A stretch of DNA of 64,000 nucleotides from contig NZ_NMUL01000022.1 in assembly GCF_002234595.1 (NCBI RefSeq), forward strand, positions 62,001 through 126,000. The letters are read 5' to 3'. The translations under genes were made by a program, and so were the position numbers. The notes beneath the pieces were generated by a model. It was given only the letters and a program-made list of their open reading frames with translations, was not told where the DNA came from and did no database searches. The DNA is from Amycolatopsis vastitatis (GTDB lineage: Bacteria > Actinomycetota > Actinomycetes > Mycobacteriales > Pseudonocardiaceae). How positions within the stretch are numbered: the stretch's first letter is position 1; each line of letters starts with the position of its first letter. This document shows, piece after piece, positions 40,181 through 48,588 of the stretch.

Positions 40181-40843
40181 ATGACAACGGCGAGTTCAGC
40201 GGCGAGTTCGGAGCTCGAAGAGGCGCGTCGGTCGGTGGCGAGAGCCTGCCACGGGCTCGCGGGCGAAGGCCTGCTCATCGGCAGCGCGGGCAACGTGAGC
40301 GTCCGGGTGGGCGAGCACGTGGCGGTGACCGCGACCGGCGTCGTGCTGGGCCGCGCCACGGCCGACGACGTCACCGTCGTCGACCTGGACGGAGCCGTGG
40401 TCGCCGGCGAGCGGGCCCCGACCTCGGAACTGGAGCTGCACCTGGGGATCTACCGGCGCCACGACGCGGGCGCGGTGGTGCACACCCATGCACCGAACGC
40501 GACCGCGGTGTCCCTGGTCCTCGACGAGCTGCCGTGCGTGCACTACCAGCAGCTGGCCCTCGGTGGCGCGATCCGGGTGGCGCCGTTCGCCGTCTTCGGG
40601 TCCGCGGAACTGGCCGCGGAAACCCTCAAGGCGCTCGAAGGCAAGGCCGCCGCACTGCTGGCCAACCACGGCGCGGTTACCTACGGCCCGACGCTCGAAG
40701 CCGCGGTCGACAACGCGCTCCTGCTGGAGTGGGCGTGCGGCCTGTACGTGCGGGCCGCGACCCTCGGTGCACCGCGGGTCCTGGACCACGAGCAGCAGGA
40801 CGCCGTCGTCGCGGCGGCTGTGAGCCGGGGGTACGGCCGATGA
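40181..40843 (+). CDS. Class II aldolase family protein (fuculose-phosphate aldolase type)
   Basis: A 220-residue zinc aldolase/epimerase. It shows the substrate loop GLLIGSAGNVSVR, the catalytic acid in TSELELHLGIYR, the zinc pair VVHTHAPNATAV and a third His in LLANHGAVTYG. This fold cleaves or epimerises sugar phosphates such as L-fuculose 1-phosphate or ribulose 5-phosphate. The stop overlaps the following PfkB kinase by 4 bp, so the kinase probably makes its substrate. A divergent TetR gene starts 54 bp away. The sugar is not known; the kinase-aldolase pair suits a pentulose or deoxysugar. Confidence 0.85.
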   Translation: MTTASSAASSELEEARRSVARACHGLAGEGLLIGSAGNVSVRVGEHVAVTATGVVLGRATADDVTVVDLDGAVVAGERAPTSELELHLGIYRRHDAGAVVHTHAPNATAVSLVLDELPCVHYQQLALGGAIRVAPFAVFGSAELAAETLKALEGKAAALLANHGAVTYGPTLEAAVDNALLLEWACGLYVRAATLGAPRVLDHEQQDAVVAAAVSRGYGR

Positions 40844-41781
40844 CGCAGACGGTCGTCACGCTGGGGGCGCACGTGTTCGACGTGCAGGTCCGGCCGGTCG
40901 AAGCCATCCCGGAGGGCCAGGGCGCGGCGCTGGTCGAGCAGATCCGGTTCGGGCCGGCGGGCACGGCCGCGGGCACCGCGGTCACGCTGGCCAAGCTGGG
41001 TGCGGCGGTCCGCACGGCGGGCGCGATCGGCGCCGACCCGATCGGCGACCTGCTGCTGGCGATGCTCGCCCGCCACGGCGTCGACACGTCCCTGGTGCTG
41101 CGCCGCGAGGGCGTGCAGACGTCGGCTTCGGTGCTGCCGATCCGCCCCGACGGCAGCCGGCCCGCGTTCCACGTGCCGGGCGCGAACCTGACGTACGAGC
41201 CTTCGGACGCGCCGCTCGGGGAGATCGCCCGCGCGACCCACCTGCACCTGGGCGGCCCCGAGCTGATGGGCGGCGAGAAGGCGGCGAAGATCCTCGCCCC
41301 GGCGCGCGCGGCCGGCGTGGTGACGTCGGCGGACCTCCTCGCCCCCGGCGACCCCGGGGTGCTCGCCTGGCTCGCCCCCGCACTGTCCTTTCTGGACTAC
41401 CTGCTGCCCAACGAAGACCAGGTGCTCGGCCTGACCGGCGCCACCACGCTCGAAGACGGCGCCCGCGCGCTGATCGAGCGGGGCGTCGGCTGCGTCGCGG
41501 TCACACGGGAAGCGCGCGGCGCTTTGGTGGTGACAGCGGACGAGACGACCGCGGTGCCGGCGTTCGCGGTCCCGGTGGTGGACACCACCGGCTGCGGCGA
41601 CGCGTTCTCGGCCGGTTTCCTCCGCGGCCTCGGCCTCGGCCGGTCACCGCGAGAAGCCGCCGTGCTGGGCTGCGCGGCCGCCGCCCTGGTGGCCCAGGGC
41701 CTCGGCAGCGACCACGGCGAGTTCGACCTCGCCGCGGCGGACGCCTTCGCCGCCGCCACGCCGGTCCTCGAAATGGCCTGA
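40840..41781 (+). CDS. PfkB-family carbohydrate kinase
   Basis: A 313-residue ribokinase-type kinase. The PfkB C-terminal signature VVDTTGCGDAFSAGFLRGLGLG contains the catalytic Asp (in GCGD), and the N-terminal half has the GPAGTAAGTAVTLAKLGAAV substrate-binding motif. The ATG at 40840 overlaps the aldolase stop by 4 bp. In this pair it would phosphorylate a ketose that the aldolase then splits, a simple two-step catabolic route. Adenosine- or fructose-type substrates cannot be excluded. Confidence 0.88.
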   Translation: MTQTVVTLGAHVFDVQVRPVEAIPEGQGAALVEQIRFGPAGTAAGTAVTLAKLGAAVRTAGAIGADPIGDLLLAMLARHGVDTSLVLRREGVQTSASVLPIRPDGSRPAFHVPGANLTYEPSDAPLGEIARATHLHLGGPELMGGEKAAKILAPARAAGVVTSADLLAPGDPGVLAWLAPALSFLDYLLPNEDQVLGLTGATTLEDGARALIERGVGCVAVTREARGALVVTADETTAVPAFAVPVVDTTGCGDAFSAGFLRGLGLGRSPREAAVLGCAAAALVAQGLGSDHGEFDLAAADAFAAATPVLEMA

Positions 41782-41792
41782 GCCCGCCCGCG

Positions 41793-41849
41793 GTGTCATG
41801 AACGACTCTTTCCTGTCGACTGGGGGTAGGAAAGAGTCGTTCACGACAC
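41793..41849. terminator. Long bidirectional terminator hairpin
   Basis: Arms of 22 bp with one mismatch: GTGTC-A-TGAACGACTCTTTCCT (41793-41814) against AGGAAAGAGTCGTTCA-C-GACAC (41828-41849), loop 13 nt. It lies between convergent kinase and reductase genes. It has the same design as the palindromes at 23744 and 26039 but a different sequence. Confidence 0.82.
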
Positions 41850-41864
41850 TGGCGGACGGGCCGG

Positions 41865-43319
41865 TCAAGCGCGACCGAGCAATCTCTTTCCCTTGCGCCG
41901 CAAGGGCAACCGCCCGGCGACCGCGTCTTCCAGCAACGTCCCCACCGTCTCCCGCGCGCAGGTCTTGTTCGCCCCGATGCCACCCGCCGGGCCGCGCTTG
42001 ATCCAGCCCGCCACGTACGTGCCCGGGGCGACCCGGCCGGCCACGTTCGGGACCGTTCCCGTGTCCTCGTCGAACGGGAGGCCCGGCACCGGCGCACCCC
42101 GGAAACCCGCCGCCCGGACCACCCGGCCCGCCGCGATCTCGACGTCACCCACCGGGCCGGAAACGACCACGCCGCGGACCTCGGTGTCGCCGCGGAAGGC
42201 GATCGGTGCCGAGTGGAAGCGCAGGACCACCCGGCGGGTGCCGTCCGGGGGCGGTGCGGACCAGTCGATCGCCTCGCGCGGCACTCCCCGCAGCAGCGCC
42301 GCCTTCTCCCCCGCCGTCGCGGCGTCAACGGCCGCGGCGATCCGCGAGTCGTGTGCGTCCACCACGAGGCCGCCGCGGGCGGCCAGCGCCAGCAGCTCCG
42401 GGCGCGTGTAGGCCGCCGTCTCCGGGCCGTGCCGGGCCAGCACGACCACCTCGCGCACCTTGCACGACCGCAGCCGCTCCAGTACCGCCGGCGCGATCGA
42501 CGTCCCCGCCAGGGAATCCGGGTCGGCGGTGAGGATGCGGGCGATGTCGAGCGCGACGTTGCCGGCACCCACGACGACCACCCGCTCCGCCGAGAGGTCG
42601 ACGGCGGCGACGTCCGGGTGGCCGTTGTACCAGCCGACGACGGTGGCGGCCGGCAGGCTGCCGGGCAGGTCCTCCCCCGGCACCCCGAGCCGCCGGGCCT
42701 CCGTCGCCCCCACCGCGTAGATCACCGCGTCGTGCCGGCCGGCCAGTTCCGGACCGGCGTGGACGCCGAGCCGCAGCCGCAGCCGCGGGTGGTCGCGGAA
42801 CCGGGCGAACGTCTCGCCGATCTTCTTCGTCGACGGATGGTCGGGCGCGACGCCGTAGCGGATCAGGCCGCCGGGCACCGGCAGGCGGTCGATCAGCGTG
42901 ACGCGCGAGTTGGTGTGCAGCAACAGGTCTTCGACCGCGTACATGCCCGCCGGCCCGCTGCCGACCACGGCGACGTCCAGCGGCGTGAAGTCGCTCGGGA
43001 GGATCCGGGTGAACGACGGCGGCGCCCACTGGTGGAAGTTCGGCGCGACGGAAGCCAGCACGTCCCGGCCCGCGTAGTACTCCGCGTTGATGTCCTCGTA
43101 GGCCCGCAGCGGCCCGGTAAGCGCACCGGCCGGGAAGATCGCGTCGACCGGGCAGGCGTCGGCGCAGGCACCGCAGTCGATGCACGTCTCCGGGTCGACG
43201 TAGAGCATGTCGGTGTGCCCGAAGTCCGGCTCGTCCGGCGTCGGGTGGATGCAGTTGACCGGGCAGACCGACACGCACGACGCGTCGGCGCAGCAGGTCT
43301 GGGTGATCGCGAAAGCCAT
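41865..43319 (-). CDS. Ferredoxin fused to ferredoxin-NADP reductase (FprB type)
   Basis: A 484-residue electron-transfer flavoprotein. Residues 1-75 are a seven-Fe or 2x[4Fe-4S] ferredoxin with CCADASCVSVCPVNCIHP and CIDCGACADACPVDAI. Residues 110-484 are an adrenodoxin-reductase-like FAD/NADPH domain: FAD motif VAVVGSGPAGMYAVE, NADP motif VVVVGAGNVALDIAR, and VAGWIKRGPAGGIGANK near the end. It can therefore take electrons from NADPH to its own ferredoxin domain. It follows the AurF-like gene in the same direction with 16 bp between them, suggesting it powers that diiron enzyme. Mycobacterial FprB has the same architecture. Confidence 0.93.
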   Translation of the reverse strand: MAFAITQTCCADASCVSVCPVNCIHPTPDEPDFGHTDMLYVDPETCIDCGACADACPVDAIFPAGALTGPLRAYEDINAEYYAGRDVLASVAPNFHQWAPPSFTRILPSDFTPLDVAVVGSGPAGMYAVEDLLLHTNSRVTLIDRLPVPGGLIRYGVAPDHPSTKKIGETFARFRDHPRLRLRLGVHAGPELAGRHDAVIYAVGATEARRLGVPGEDLPGSLPAATVVGWYNGHPDVAAVDLSAERVVVVGAGNVALDIARILTADPDSLAGTSIAPAVLERLRSCKVREVVVLARHGPETAAYTRPELLALAARGGLVVDAHDSRIAAAVDAATAGEKAALLRGVPREAIDWSAPPPDGTRRVVLRFHSAPIAFRGDTEVRGVVVSGPVGDVEIAAGRVVRAAGFRGAPVPGLPFDEDTGTVPNVAGRVAPGTYVAGWIKRGPAGGIGANKTCARETVGTLLEDAVAGRLPLRRKGKRLLGRA

Positions 43320-43335
43320 CGTCGGGATCCTTCAG

Positions 43336-44223
43336 TCAGATCAGGCTCGCGCGCTTGTAGAACCACAGCGACGGCTTGGTGAGCAGTCCCGCGGAGTGCA
43401 GGAACTCCATCAACCCGGAACAGCTCGAGCGCAGCATCGACTTGTGGTGCTCGTTGGCCTTCGCCTCGCGCCGCGCGCGTTCTCCGTCGAGCCCGGCGTT
43501 CTCGTACACCTTGGCGTTCACCATGCTCGTGACGATGAAGTACGACGCGATCGCGACGACCAGCGCGTTGATCTGCCGCCGCAGCCGGCCGGCGCCGCGC
43601 AGCCGCTCGCGGGTCTCTTCGCGGGCGAACTTCATGTGCCGCGACTCCTCGACGACGTGGATGTTGTTGATGGTGCGCACGAACGGCACCACGCGCTCGT
43701 CGCGCATCCAGTCGCGCTGCATCACGTCGAGGACCTCTTCGGCGACGAGGATCGCCGCGTAGGCCGCCTCGCCGGTCGCGGTCGCCTTGAAGACCCGGCC
43801 CAGCTCGACCACGAACCGGCGCGGCCGGTACGCGGGCGCGCGCAGTTTCGCCGCGCCGCGGGCGAACATGATCGAGTGCCGGCATTCGTCGGCGATCTCG
43901 GTCAGCGCCCACTGGAACGCCGGGTCGGTGGGGTCCTTGGCGTAGAAGTCGCGCAGCACCATCTGCTGCAGGATCATCTCGAACCAGATCCCGGTGCTGG
44001 CCACCGACGCCGCCTCCTGGCGGGTCAGCTCGCGCTGCTGCTCCGGCGTCATGTCCGCCCAGTAGGAGGTGCCGTAGAGCGTGCTCCACTCCGGGCTCGC
44101 GCCGTGGTAGCCGGTGTCGAGCGGCGTCTCCCAGTCGACCTCCTTCACCGGGTCGTAGGACAGCTGCTCCGAAGAGTCGAGCAGGCGCCGCGCCACCGTC
44201 TCCCGTTCGCTGGTGCTCGTCAT
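43336..44223 (-). CDS. AurF-like diiron oxygenase
   Basis: A 295-residue helical protein of the AurF (p-aminobenzoate N-oxygenase) family. Ferritin-type iron ligands appear as ASTGIWFEMILQQ, ADECRHSIMF, VAEEVLDVMQ and VVEESRHMKFARE, i.e. paired Glu and ExxH motifs. AurF members oxidise arylamines to nitro groups, but many mycobacterial and actinobacterial homologues have no known substrate. A ferredoxin-NADP reductase gene lies 16 bp downstream in the same operon. The promoter region carries TGTTACC twice, the second as part of the inverted repeat TGTTAC-n5-GTAACA. No biosynthetic cluster is next to it. Confidence 0.82.
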   Translation of the reverse strand: MTSTSERETVARRLLDSSEQLSYDPVKEVDWETPLDTGYHGASPEWSTLYGTSYWADMTPEQQRELTRQEAASVASTGIWFEMILQQMVLRDFYAKDPTDPAFQWALTEIADECRHSIMFARGAAKLRAPAYRPRRFVVELGRVFKATATGEAAYAAILVAEEVLDVMQRDWMRDERVVPFVRTINNIHVVEESRHMKFAREETRERLRGAGRLRRQINALVVAIASYFIVTSMVNAKVYENAGLDGERARREAKANEHHKSMLRSSCSGLMEFLHSAGLLTKPSLWFYKRASLI

Positions 44224-44258
44224 GACCGACCTCCGCGTCAGGTGTTACCGCAGTTCAC

Positions 44259-44275
44259 TGTTACCAACCGTAACA
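44259..44275. promoter_or_regulatory. Inverted repeat between AurF-like gene and nucleotide cyclase
   Basis: TGTTAC (44259-44264) and GTAACA (44270-44275) flank CAACC; another TGTTACC occurs at 44243-44249. The element lies in the 70-bp divergent region, 36 bp from the AurF-like start. It looks like a TetR-type operator, but no TetR gene is adjacent. Confidence 0.55.
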
Positions 44276-44293
44276 TATACTTGGAGACCCGTC

Positions 44294-45838
44294 GTGAGTC
44301 AACTCAGTGAACACCCGTACACTCAGCGCGTGAACTCGGTGACCGGGCCGGAGCAGGACACGGCCGCGCTGCGCCGGCGCGTCCAGGGCAGGCTCACCGC
44401 CTCGCTGATCGCCACCCACGTGCTCGGCGCGCTGGTCGTAGTCGGGCTCGCGGCCCTGCTCATGCCGTCGCCGGGCATGTCCGCCGACCTCGTGCGGGTC
44501 ACCGCGGTCGCCGTGCCGGTGTACGTCGTTTCGGCGGTCGTCGCCGGCACGCTTTGGGGCACCCGTGGGGCGCTGCGGACGCTGCGCTGGGCGGCCGAGG
44601 GACGCCGGCCCACCGACGCCGAGCGCGCCGCGAGCCTGCGCGTCCCCCTGCGGCTGACGTGCGTCCAAGCCGTGCTGTGGGGCATCGCGACGCTGCTCTT
44701 CGGCGGTCTCGCGGCCCTCTTCCAGCCGGAGGTCATGCTCACCGAACTCCTCGTCGTCGCCTTCGCCGCCGTCGTCGTCTGCGCGATCGCCTACCTGTTC
44801 GGGGAGTTCACCCTGCGGCCGTACGCGGCGCTGGCCCTGGCCGGCACCACGCCGCCGCGCCCGCTCCACGGCGGCGTCAACCTGCGGATGCTGCTCTTCT
44901 GGTGTCTCGGCACCGGGGTGCCGGTGGCCGGGCTGGTGGTCACGGCGGTGCTGGCCTGGGTGCGCGGCGACGTCTCGACCACGAAGCTCGCCGTGTCGGT
45001 CATCGTGCTCGGGCTGGTCGTGCTGTGCTTCGGCCTGCTGGTCACTGTGTTCACCGCCCGGTCGGTGGTCAACCCGATCACGTCGGTCCAGGACGCGCTG
45101 AACCGCGTCCGGGCCGGCGACTTCACCGTCGAAATCCCGGTCTACGACGGAACCGAACTCGGCCTCCTGCAAGCCGGCTTCAACGGGATGGCGGCGGGGC
45201 TCGCCGAACGGGAACGGCTGCGCGACCTGTTCGGCAGGCACGTCGGCCACGAGGTCGCCCTCGAGGCCATGCGCACTTCCAGCGAGCTCGGCGGCACGGT
45301 CCGCACGGTTTCGGTGCTGTTCGTCGACCTGACCGGGTCGACGGCGCTGGCCGCGAGCCGGCCGCCCGAGGAGGTCGTCGAGCTGCTCAACCGGTTCTTC
45401 GCGGTGGTCGTCGACGAGGTCGGGCGGCACCACGGGCTGGTCAACAAGTTCGTCGGTGACGCCGCGCTGGCGGTCTTCGGCGCGCCGGCGCCGCTGCGCG
45501 ACCACGCCACCTGCGCACTCGCCGCGGGCCGCGCGATCGCGCGGCGGCTGGCCGCCGAAGTACCGGACGGGCCCGCCGGAATCGGCGTCGCGACCGGGGA
45601 CGCGGTCGCGGGCAACGTCGGCGACCCGCGCCGCTTCGAGTACACGGTGATCGGCGACCCGGTCAACGAAGCCGCCCGCCTCACCGAGCTGGCGAAGACC
45701 GCGCCCGGCCGCCTGCTCGCTTCGTGGACGGCCGTCGAAGCTTCCGCCGCGGCGGAAGCCGCCCGGTGGACGGCGACCGATGACGTCACGCTGCGCGGGC
45801 GCACCCGGCCGACGACGCTCGCGACGCCCCGGGGCTGA
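44294..45838 (+). CDS. Membrane class III adenylate/guanylate cyclase with HAMP domain
   Basis: A 514-residue membrane protein. Six hydrophobic helices occupy about residues 35-260, then a HAMP domain (VVNPITSVQDALNRVRAGDFTVEIPVYDGTELG), then a catalytic cyclase domain. Metal-binding acids lie in VLFVDLTGSTAL and NKFVGDAALAVFG; the Lys of that second motif is the purine-specifying type found in adenylate cyclases, and TVIGDPVNEAARL is the usual dimer-interface segment. Mycobacterial Rv1318c-Rv1320c have the same architecture. GTG 44294 has GGAG with 7-nt spacing. Its relation to the divergent AurF-like gene is unclear. Confidence 0.9.
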   Translation: MSQLSEHPYTQRVNSVTGPEQDTAALRRRVQGRLTASLIATHVLGALVVVGLAALLMPSPGMSADLVRVTAVAVPVYVVSAVVAGTLWGTRGALRTLRWAAEGRRPTDAERAASLRVPLRLTCVQAVLWGIATLLFGGLAALFQPEVMLTELLVVAFAAVVVCAIAYLFGEFTLRPYAALALAGTTPPRPLHGGVNLRMLLFWCLGTGVPVAGLVVTAVLAWVRGDVSTTKLAVSVIVLGLVVLCFGLLVTVFTARSVVNPITSVQDALNRVRAGDFTVEIPVYDGTELGLLQAGFNGMAAGLAERERLRDLFGRHVGHEVALEAMRTSSELGGTVRTVSVLFVDLTGSTALAASRPPEEVVELLNRFFAVVVDEVGRHHGLVNKFVGDAALAVFGAPAPLRDHATCALAAGRAIARRLAAEVPDGPAGIGVATGDAVAGNVGDPRRFEYTVIGDPVNEAARLTELAKTAPGRLLASWTAVEASAAAEAARWTATDDVTLRGRTRPTTLATPRG

Positions 45839-45949
45839 GAATCCGGTCACAGCCACGGTTGCGCGTTCTGCGGAAACAGCTTCCGCGACGGTCCGCCCGC
45901 CGCGTCCTGTCGTACGGTCCGGAGTGGACACTGCGAACAGGAGAAAAGA

Positions 45950-46870
45950 ATGCTCACGCACCGGACCGTCGACGTCGGCGGAATCCGCATGCACCTCGCC
46001 GAGCAGGGCACCGGCCCGCTGGTGCTGCTGCTGCACGGCTGGCCGGAGACCTCGCACTCGTGGCGGCACCAGATGGGCCCGCTGGCCGAGGCCGGCTACC
46101 ACGTCGTGGCGCCGGACCAGCGTGGCTACGGCCGCACCGGCTGCCCCGCCGAAGCGAGCCAGTACACGATGCTGCACCTCGTCGGCGACGTCGTCGGGCT
46201 GATCCACGCCCTCGGTGAACGGGAAGCGATCGTGGTCGGCCACGACTGGGGTGCCCCGGTCGCGTGGCACACCGCGCTGCTGCGGCCGGACGTGGTGCGC
46301 GGCGTCGCCGGCATCAGCGTGCCGCCGTCCGTCCGCGCGCCCGCACCGCCGCTGAGCCTCCTGCGCCGTCAGCTCGGCGACGGCTTCTACCAGATCTACT
46401 TCCAGCAGCCCGGCGTCGCCGAGGCGGAGTTCGGCGCCGACCTGCGCACGACGTTCCGCAAGCTGCTCGGCGGCACCGGCGACGCTCCGGTCGTCCGGGA
46501 CGGCGAAGGGTTCCTCGACCGGTTCACCGCCCCGGACCCGCTGCCGTCGTGGCTGAGCGACGAGGACATCGACGTCGCCGTGGAGTCGTTCGGCCGCTCC
46601 GGGTTCACCGGCGGGCTGAACTGGTACCGCAACATCGACCGCAACTGGGAGCTGCTGGCGGCGTGGCAGGGCAAGCCGATCACCCCGCCCGCCTTCTACC
46701 TGTGCGGCGACGGCGACATCACCCGCGCGTTCACCGACCCCAGCCACATCCCCGAAGCCGCGGCCGACCTGCGCGGCGTCGTCGACGTCCCGGGCGCGGG
46801 CCACTGGGTCCAGATGGAACGGCCCGGCGAGGTGAACACCGCGCTGCTGGAGTTCTTCGAGCAGCTCTGA
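45950..46870 (+). CDS. Alpha/beta hydrolase, epoxide hydrolase-like
   Basis: A 306-residue cytosolic hydrolase. The oxyanion motif is LLLHGWPETSHSW, the nucleophile Asp is in VVGHDWGAPVAW, and the cap contributes tyrosines (FYQIYFQQPG, NWYRNIDRNWELL). The last His is in GAGHWVQMERP. The HGWP and GHDWG motifs are those of soluble epoxide hydrolases that open epoxides via an ester intermediate; fluoroacetate/haloalkane dehalogenase activity is less likely. GGAG is 6 nt upstream of the ATG. The convergent dehydrogenase gene ends 3 bp after its stop. Confidence 0.88.
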   Translation: MLTHRTVDVGGIRMHLAEQGTGPLVLLLHGWPETSHSWRHQMGPLAEAGYHVVAPDQRGYGRTGCPAEASQYTMLHLVGDVVGLIHALGEREAIVVGHDWGAPVAWHTALLRPDVVRGVAGISVPPSVRAPAPPLSLLRRQLGDGFYQIYFQQPGVAEAEFGADLRTTFRKLLGGTGDAPVVRDGEGFLDRFTAPDPLPSWLSDEDIDVAVESFGRSGFTGGLNWYRNIDRNWELLAAWQGKPITPPAFYLCGDGDITRAFTDPSHIPEAAADLRGVVDVPGAGHWVQMERPGEVNTALLEFFEQL

Positions 46871-46873
46871 GGG

Positions 46874-47893
46874 TCAGCGGCTCGGGTCGATGTGGATCTT
46901 CGGTCCCGGGCCGCCGTGCCGCTCCCCGGCGAGCACGGCCCCGACCTGGTCGAGGCCGACGGTCGCGGCGACGAGCGGGCGCGGGTCGACGGCTCCGCTG
47001 CCGTAGGCGGCGATGGTGTCGGCCAGCCCCGGCGACGCCGAGAGGACACCGACCGCCGTGACGTCCTTCAGCACCAGCTCGCGGCTGTCGAGGAGGCTGG
47101 GCCGGCCGGACAGTCCGATGTAGACGACCCGGCCGGCCGGTTCCACCAGGTCCACGGCGAGCGCGGGCAGGTCCGCCGCCCCGCCGGCGTCGACGACCGC
47201 GTCGAAGGGCAGGTCCGGGAGGGTCTCCCGGGTCCAGGCGCCGGCGAATCCGAGGCCGCGGGCGAAGGCGAGAGAACCGTCGTCGAGGCCCATCAGGTGC
47301 ACCTCGGCACCCGCCGCACGCAGGAAGAGGGCCGTCAGCAGCCCGATCGTCCCCGGCCCGAGGACGAGGGCGCGGTCTCCGGTGCCGACGCCGGCCGCGC
47401 GCGCCGCGCGCAACGCGTTGCCGCCCGGTTCGACCAGGGCGCCGAGCACCGGGTCGACCGCGTCGGGCAGCGCGTGCAGTGACCACGCGGGCACGGCGAG
47501 CCGTTCGGCCAGCGCGCCGTGGCGGCCGCCGCGGATCCCGACCTCCTGGCGCTGTTCGCAGGTGTGCTGGTGCCCCTTCCGGCACCGGCGGCAGGTCCGG
47601 TCGCCGAGCATGGTGTCGCCCATGACCCGGCGGCCGAGCCACGCCGGGTCCACGCCGTCGCCGACGGCCGAGACGGTGCCCGCCCATTCGTGGCCGAGCC
47701 GCATCGGGTACGCGGCGTGCCCCTGGTGCAGGTAGGTCATTTCGCCGGTGAAGAACTCCACGTCGGTGCCGCACACGCCGGCCCGCTCGACGTCGACGAC
47801 GACCTCGCCCGGGGTGGCCTCCGGCACGGGCACCTCCCGCACCGAACCTTCCCGCGGCCCGGTGAGGACGAAGGCCCGCATGGTCGAAGACAT
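46874..47893 (-). CDS. Zinc-dependent medium-chain alcohol/sugar dehydrogenase
   Basis: A 339-residue MDR enzyme. Catalytic zinc ligands are C41 (AGVCGTDVEFF) and H68-E69 (RLGHEWAG); the NAD(P) motif is ALVLGPGTIGLLTALF. The structural zinc loop reads DRTCRRCRKGHQHTC: three cysteines of the usual four, with Asp in the first position, which may still hold zinc. It resembles glucose or threonine dehydrogenase-like MDRs. The start is ATG 47893 or ATG 47881. It is divergent from a TetR gene across 74 bp, so that regulator may control it. Confidence 0.88.
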   Translation of the reverse strand: MSSTMRAFVLTGPREGSVREVPVPEATPGEVVVDVERAGVCGTDVEFFTGEMTYLHQGHAAYPMRLGHEWAGTVSAVGDGVDPAWLGRRVMGDTMLGDRTCRRCRKGHQHTCEQRQEVGIRGGRHGALAERLAVPAWSLHALPDAVDPVLGALVEPGGNALRAARAAGVGTGDRALVLGPGTIGLLTALFLRAAGAEVHLMGLDDGSLAFARGLGFAGAWTRETLPDLPFDAVVDAGGAADLPALAVDLVEPAGRVVYIGLSGRPSLLDSRELVLKDVTAVGVLSASPGLADTIAAYGSGAVDPRPLVAATVGLDQVGAVLAGERHGGPGPKIHIDPSR

Positions 47894-47967
47894 GGCCGCA
47901 TCCTCGCATCCCCGCGGCGCGACAGGTTAGCGAACACTTGCTATTTTCTTGACACCTGTTCATTATC

Positions 47968-48588
47968 GTGGGCATGCAGGCCGACTGGACGACCGAGGCC
48001 CCCGCCAAAGACCGGCGGGTGCGCCGGTCGCGGGCCGCGCTGATGCGGGCCGCTGTGGACCTCGTCGGCGACCGGGGCACGGCTGCCGTCCCCGTCTCGG
48101 ACATCGCCGAGACGGCCGACGTCAGCCGGCAGGTGCTCTACCAGCAGTTCGGCGACCGCGACGCCCTGCTTCTGGAGGCCGCGCTGGACCTGGTGCGGCG
48201 AGAGCTGCTCGACGGGTCGCTCGACGTGCTGTCCGGTGCCCCCGGCGAAGAACGGGCCGCGATGCTGGCATTGGCCCGGCACTTCGCCGCGCACCGGCGG
48301 TTCTACCGGGCCCTGCTCACCAGTTCGTCCGCGTTCGCGCTCAACCAGGCCCTGACCGGGGTGTTCCTGCCGCTCAACCGGGAGGGCATCGTCCGGGGGC
48401 TCGGCGACCGGCTCGGGCGGCAGGGCGTCGACGACCTCGCCGCCTTCCTGACCGGCGGGGCCGGCGCGCTCGTCAACGCCTGGGTGATCGAGGGGCCCGA
48501 GCCCCTGGACCCGGAGGAGTTCACCGATCGGCTGGTGCGGATCCGGTCGGTCGTCACAGACATGATCACGAAGGAGCCCCGCCGGTGA
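47968..48588 (+). CDS. TetR-family regulator
   Basis: A 206-residue repressor. The HTH lies at about residues 20-65 (SRAALMRAAVDLVGDRGTAAVPVSDIAETADVSRQVLYQQFGDRDALLL). GTG 47968 or ATG 47974 may be the start; there is no clear ribosome-binding site. Upstream, TTGACA (47949) and the pair GAACA/TGTTC around 47932-47961 may belong to promoter and operator. Its stop overlaps the CocE/NonD gene by 4 bp, and a zinc dehydrogenase gene is divergent. It therefore probably regulates the hydrolase and perhaps the dehydrogenase. Confidence 0.87.
   Translation: MGMQADWTTEAPAKDRRVRRSRAALMRAAVDLVGDRGTAAVPVSDIAETADVSRQVLYQQFGDRDALLLEAALDLVRRELLDGSLDVLSGAPGEERAAMLALARHFAAHRRFYRALLTSSSAFALNQALTGVFLPLNREGIVRGLGDRLGRQGVDDLAAFLTGGAGALVNAWVIEGPEPLDPEEFTDRLVRIRSVVTDMITKEPRR

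Noticed and set aside
47932..47961. GAACA/TGTTC inverted repeat as a second SOS box
   Set aside because: The arms are about 20 bases apart, far from the N4 spacing of LexA sites; a TetR half-site pair at best.
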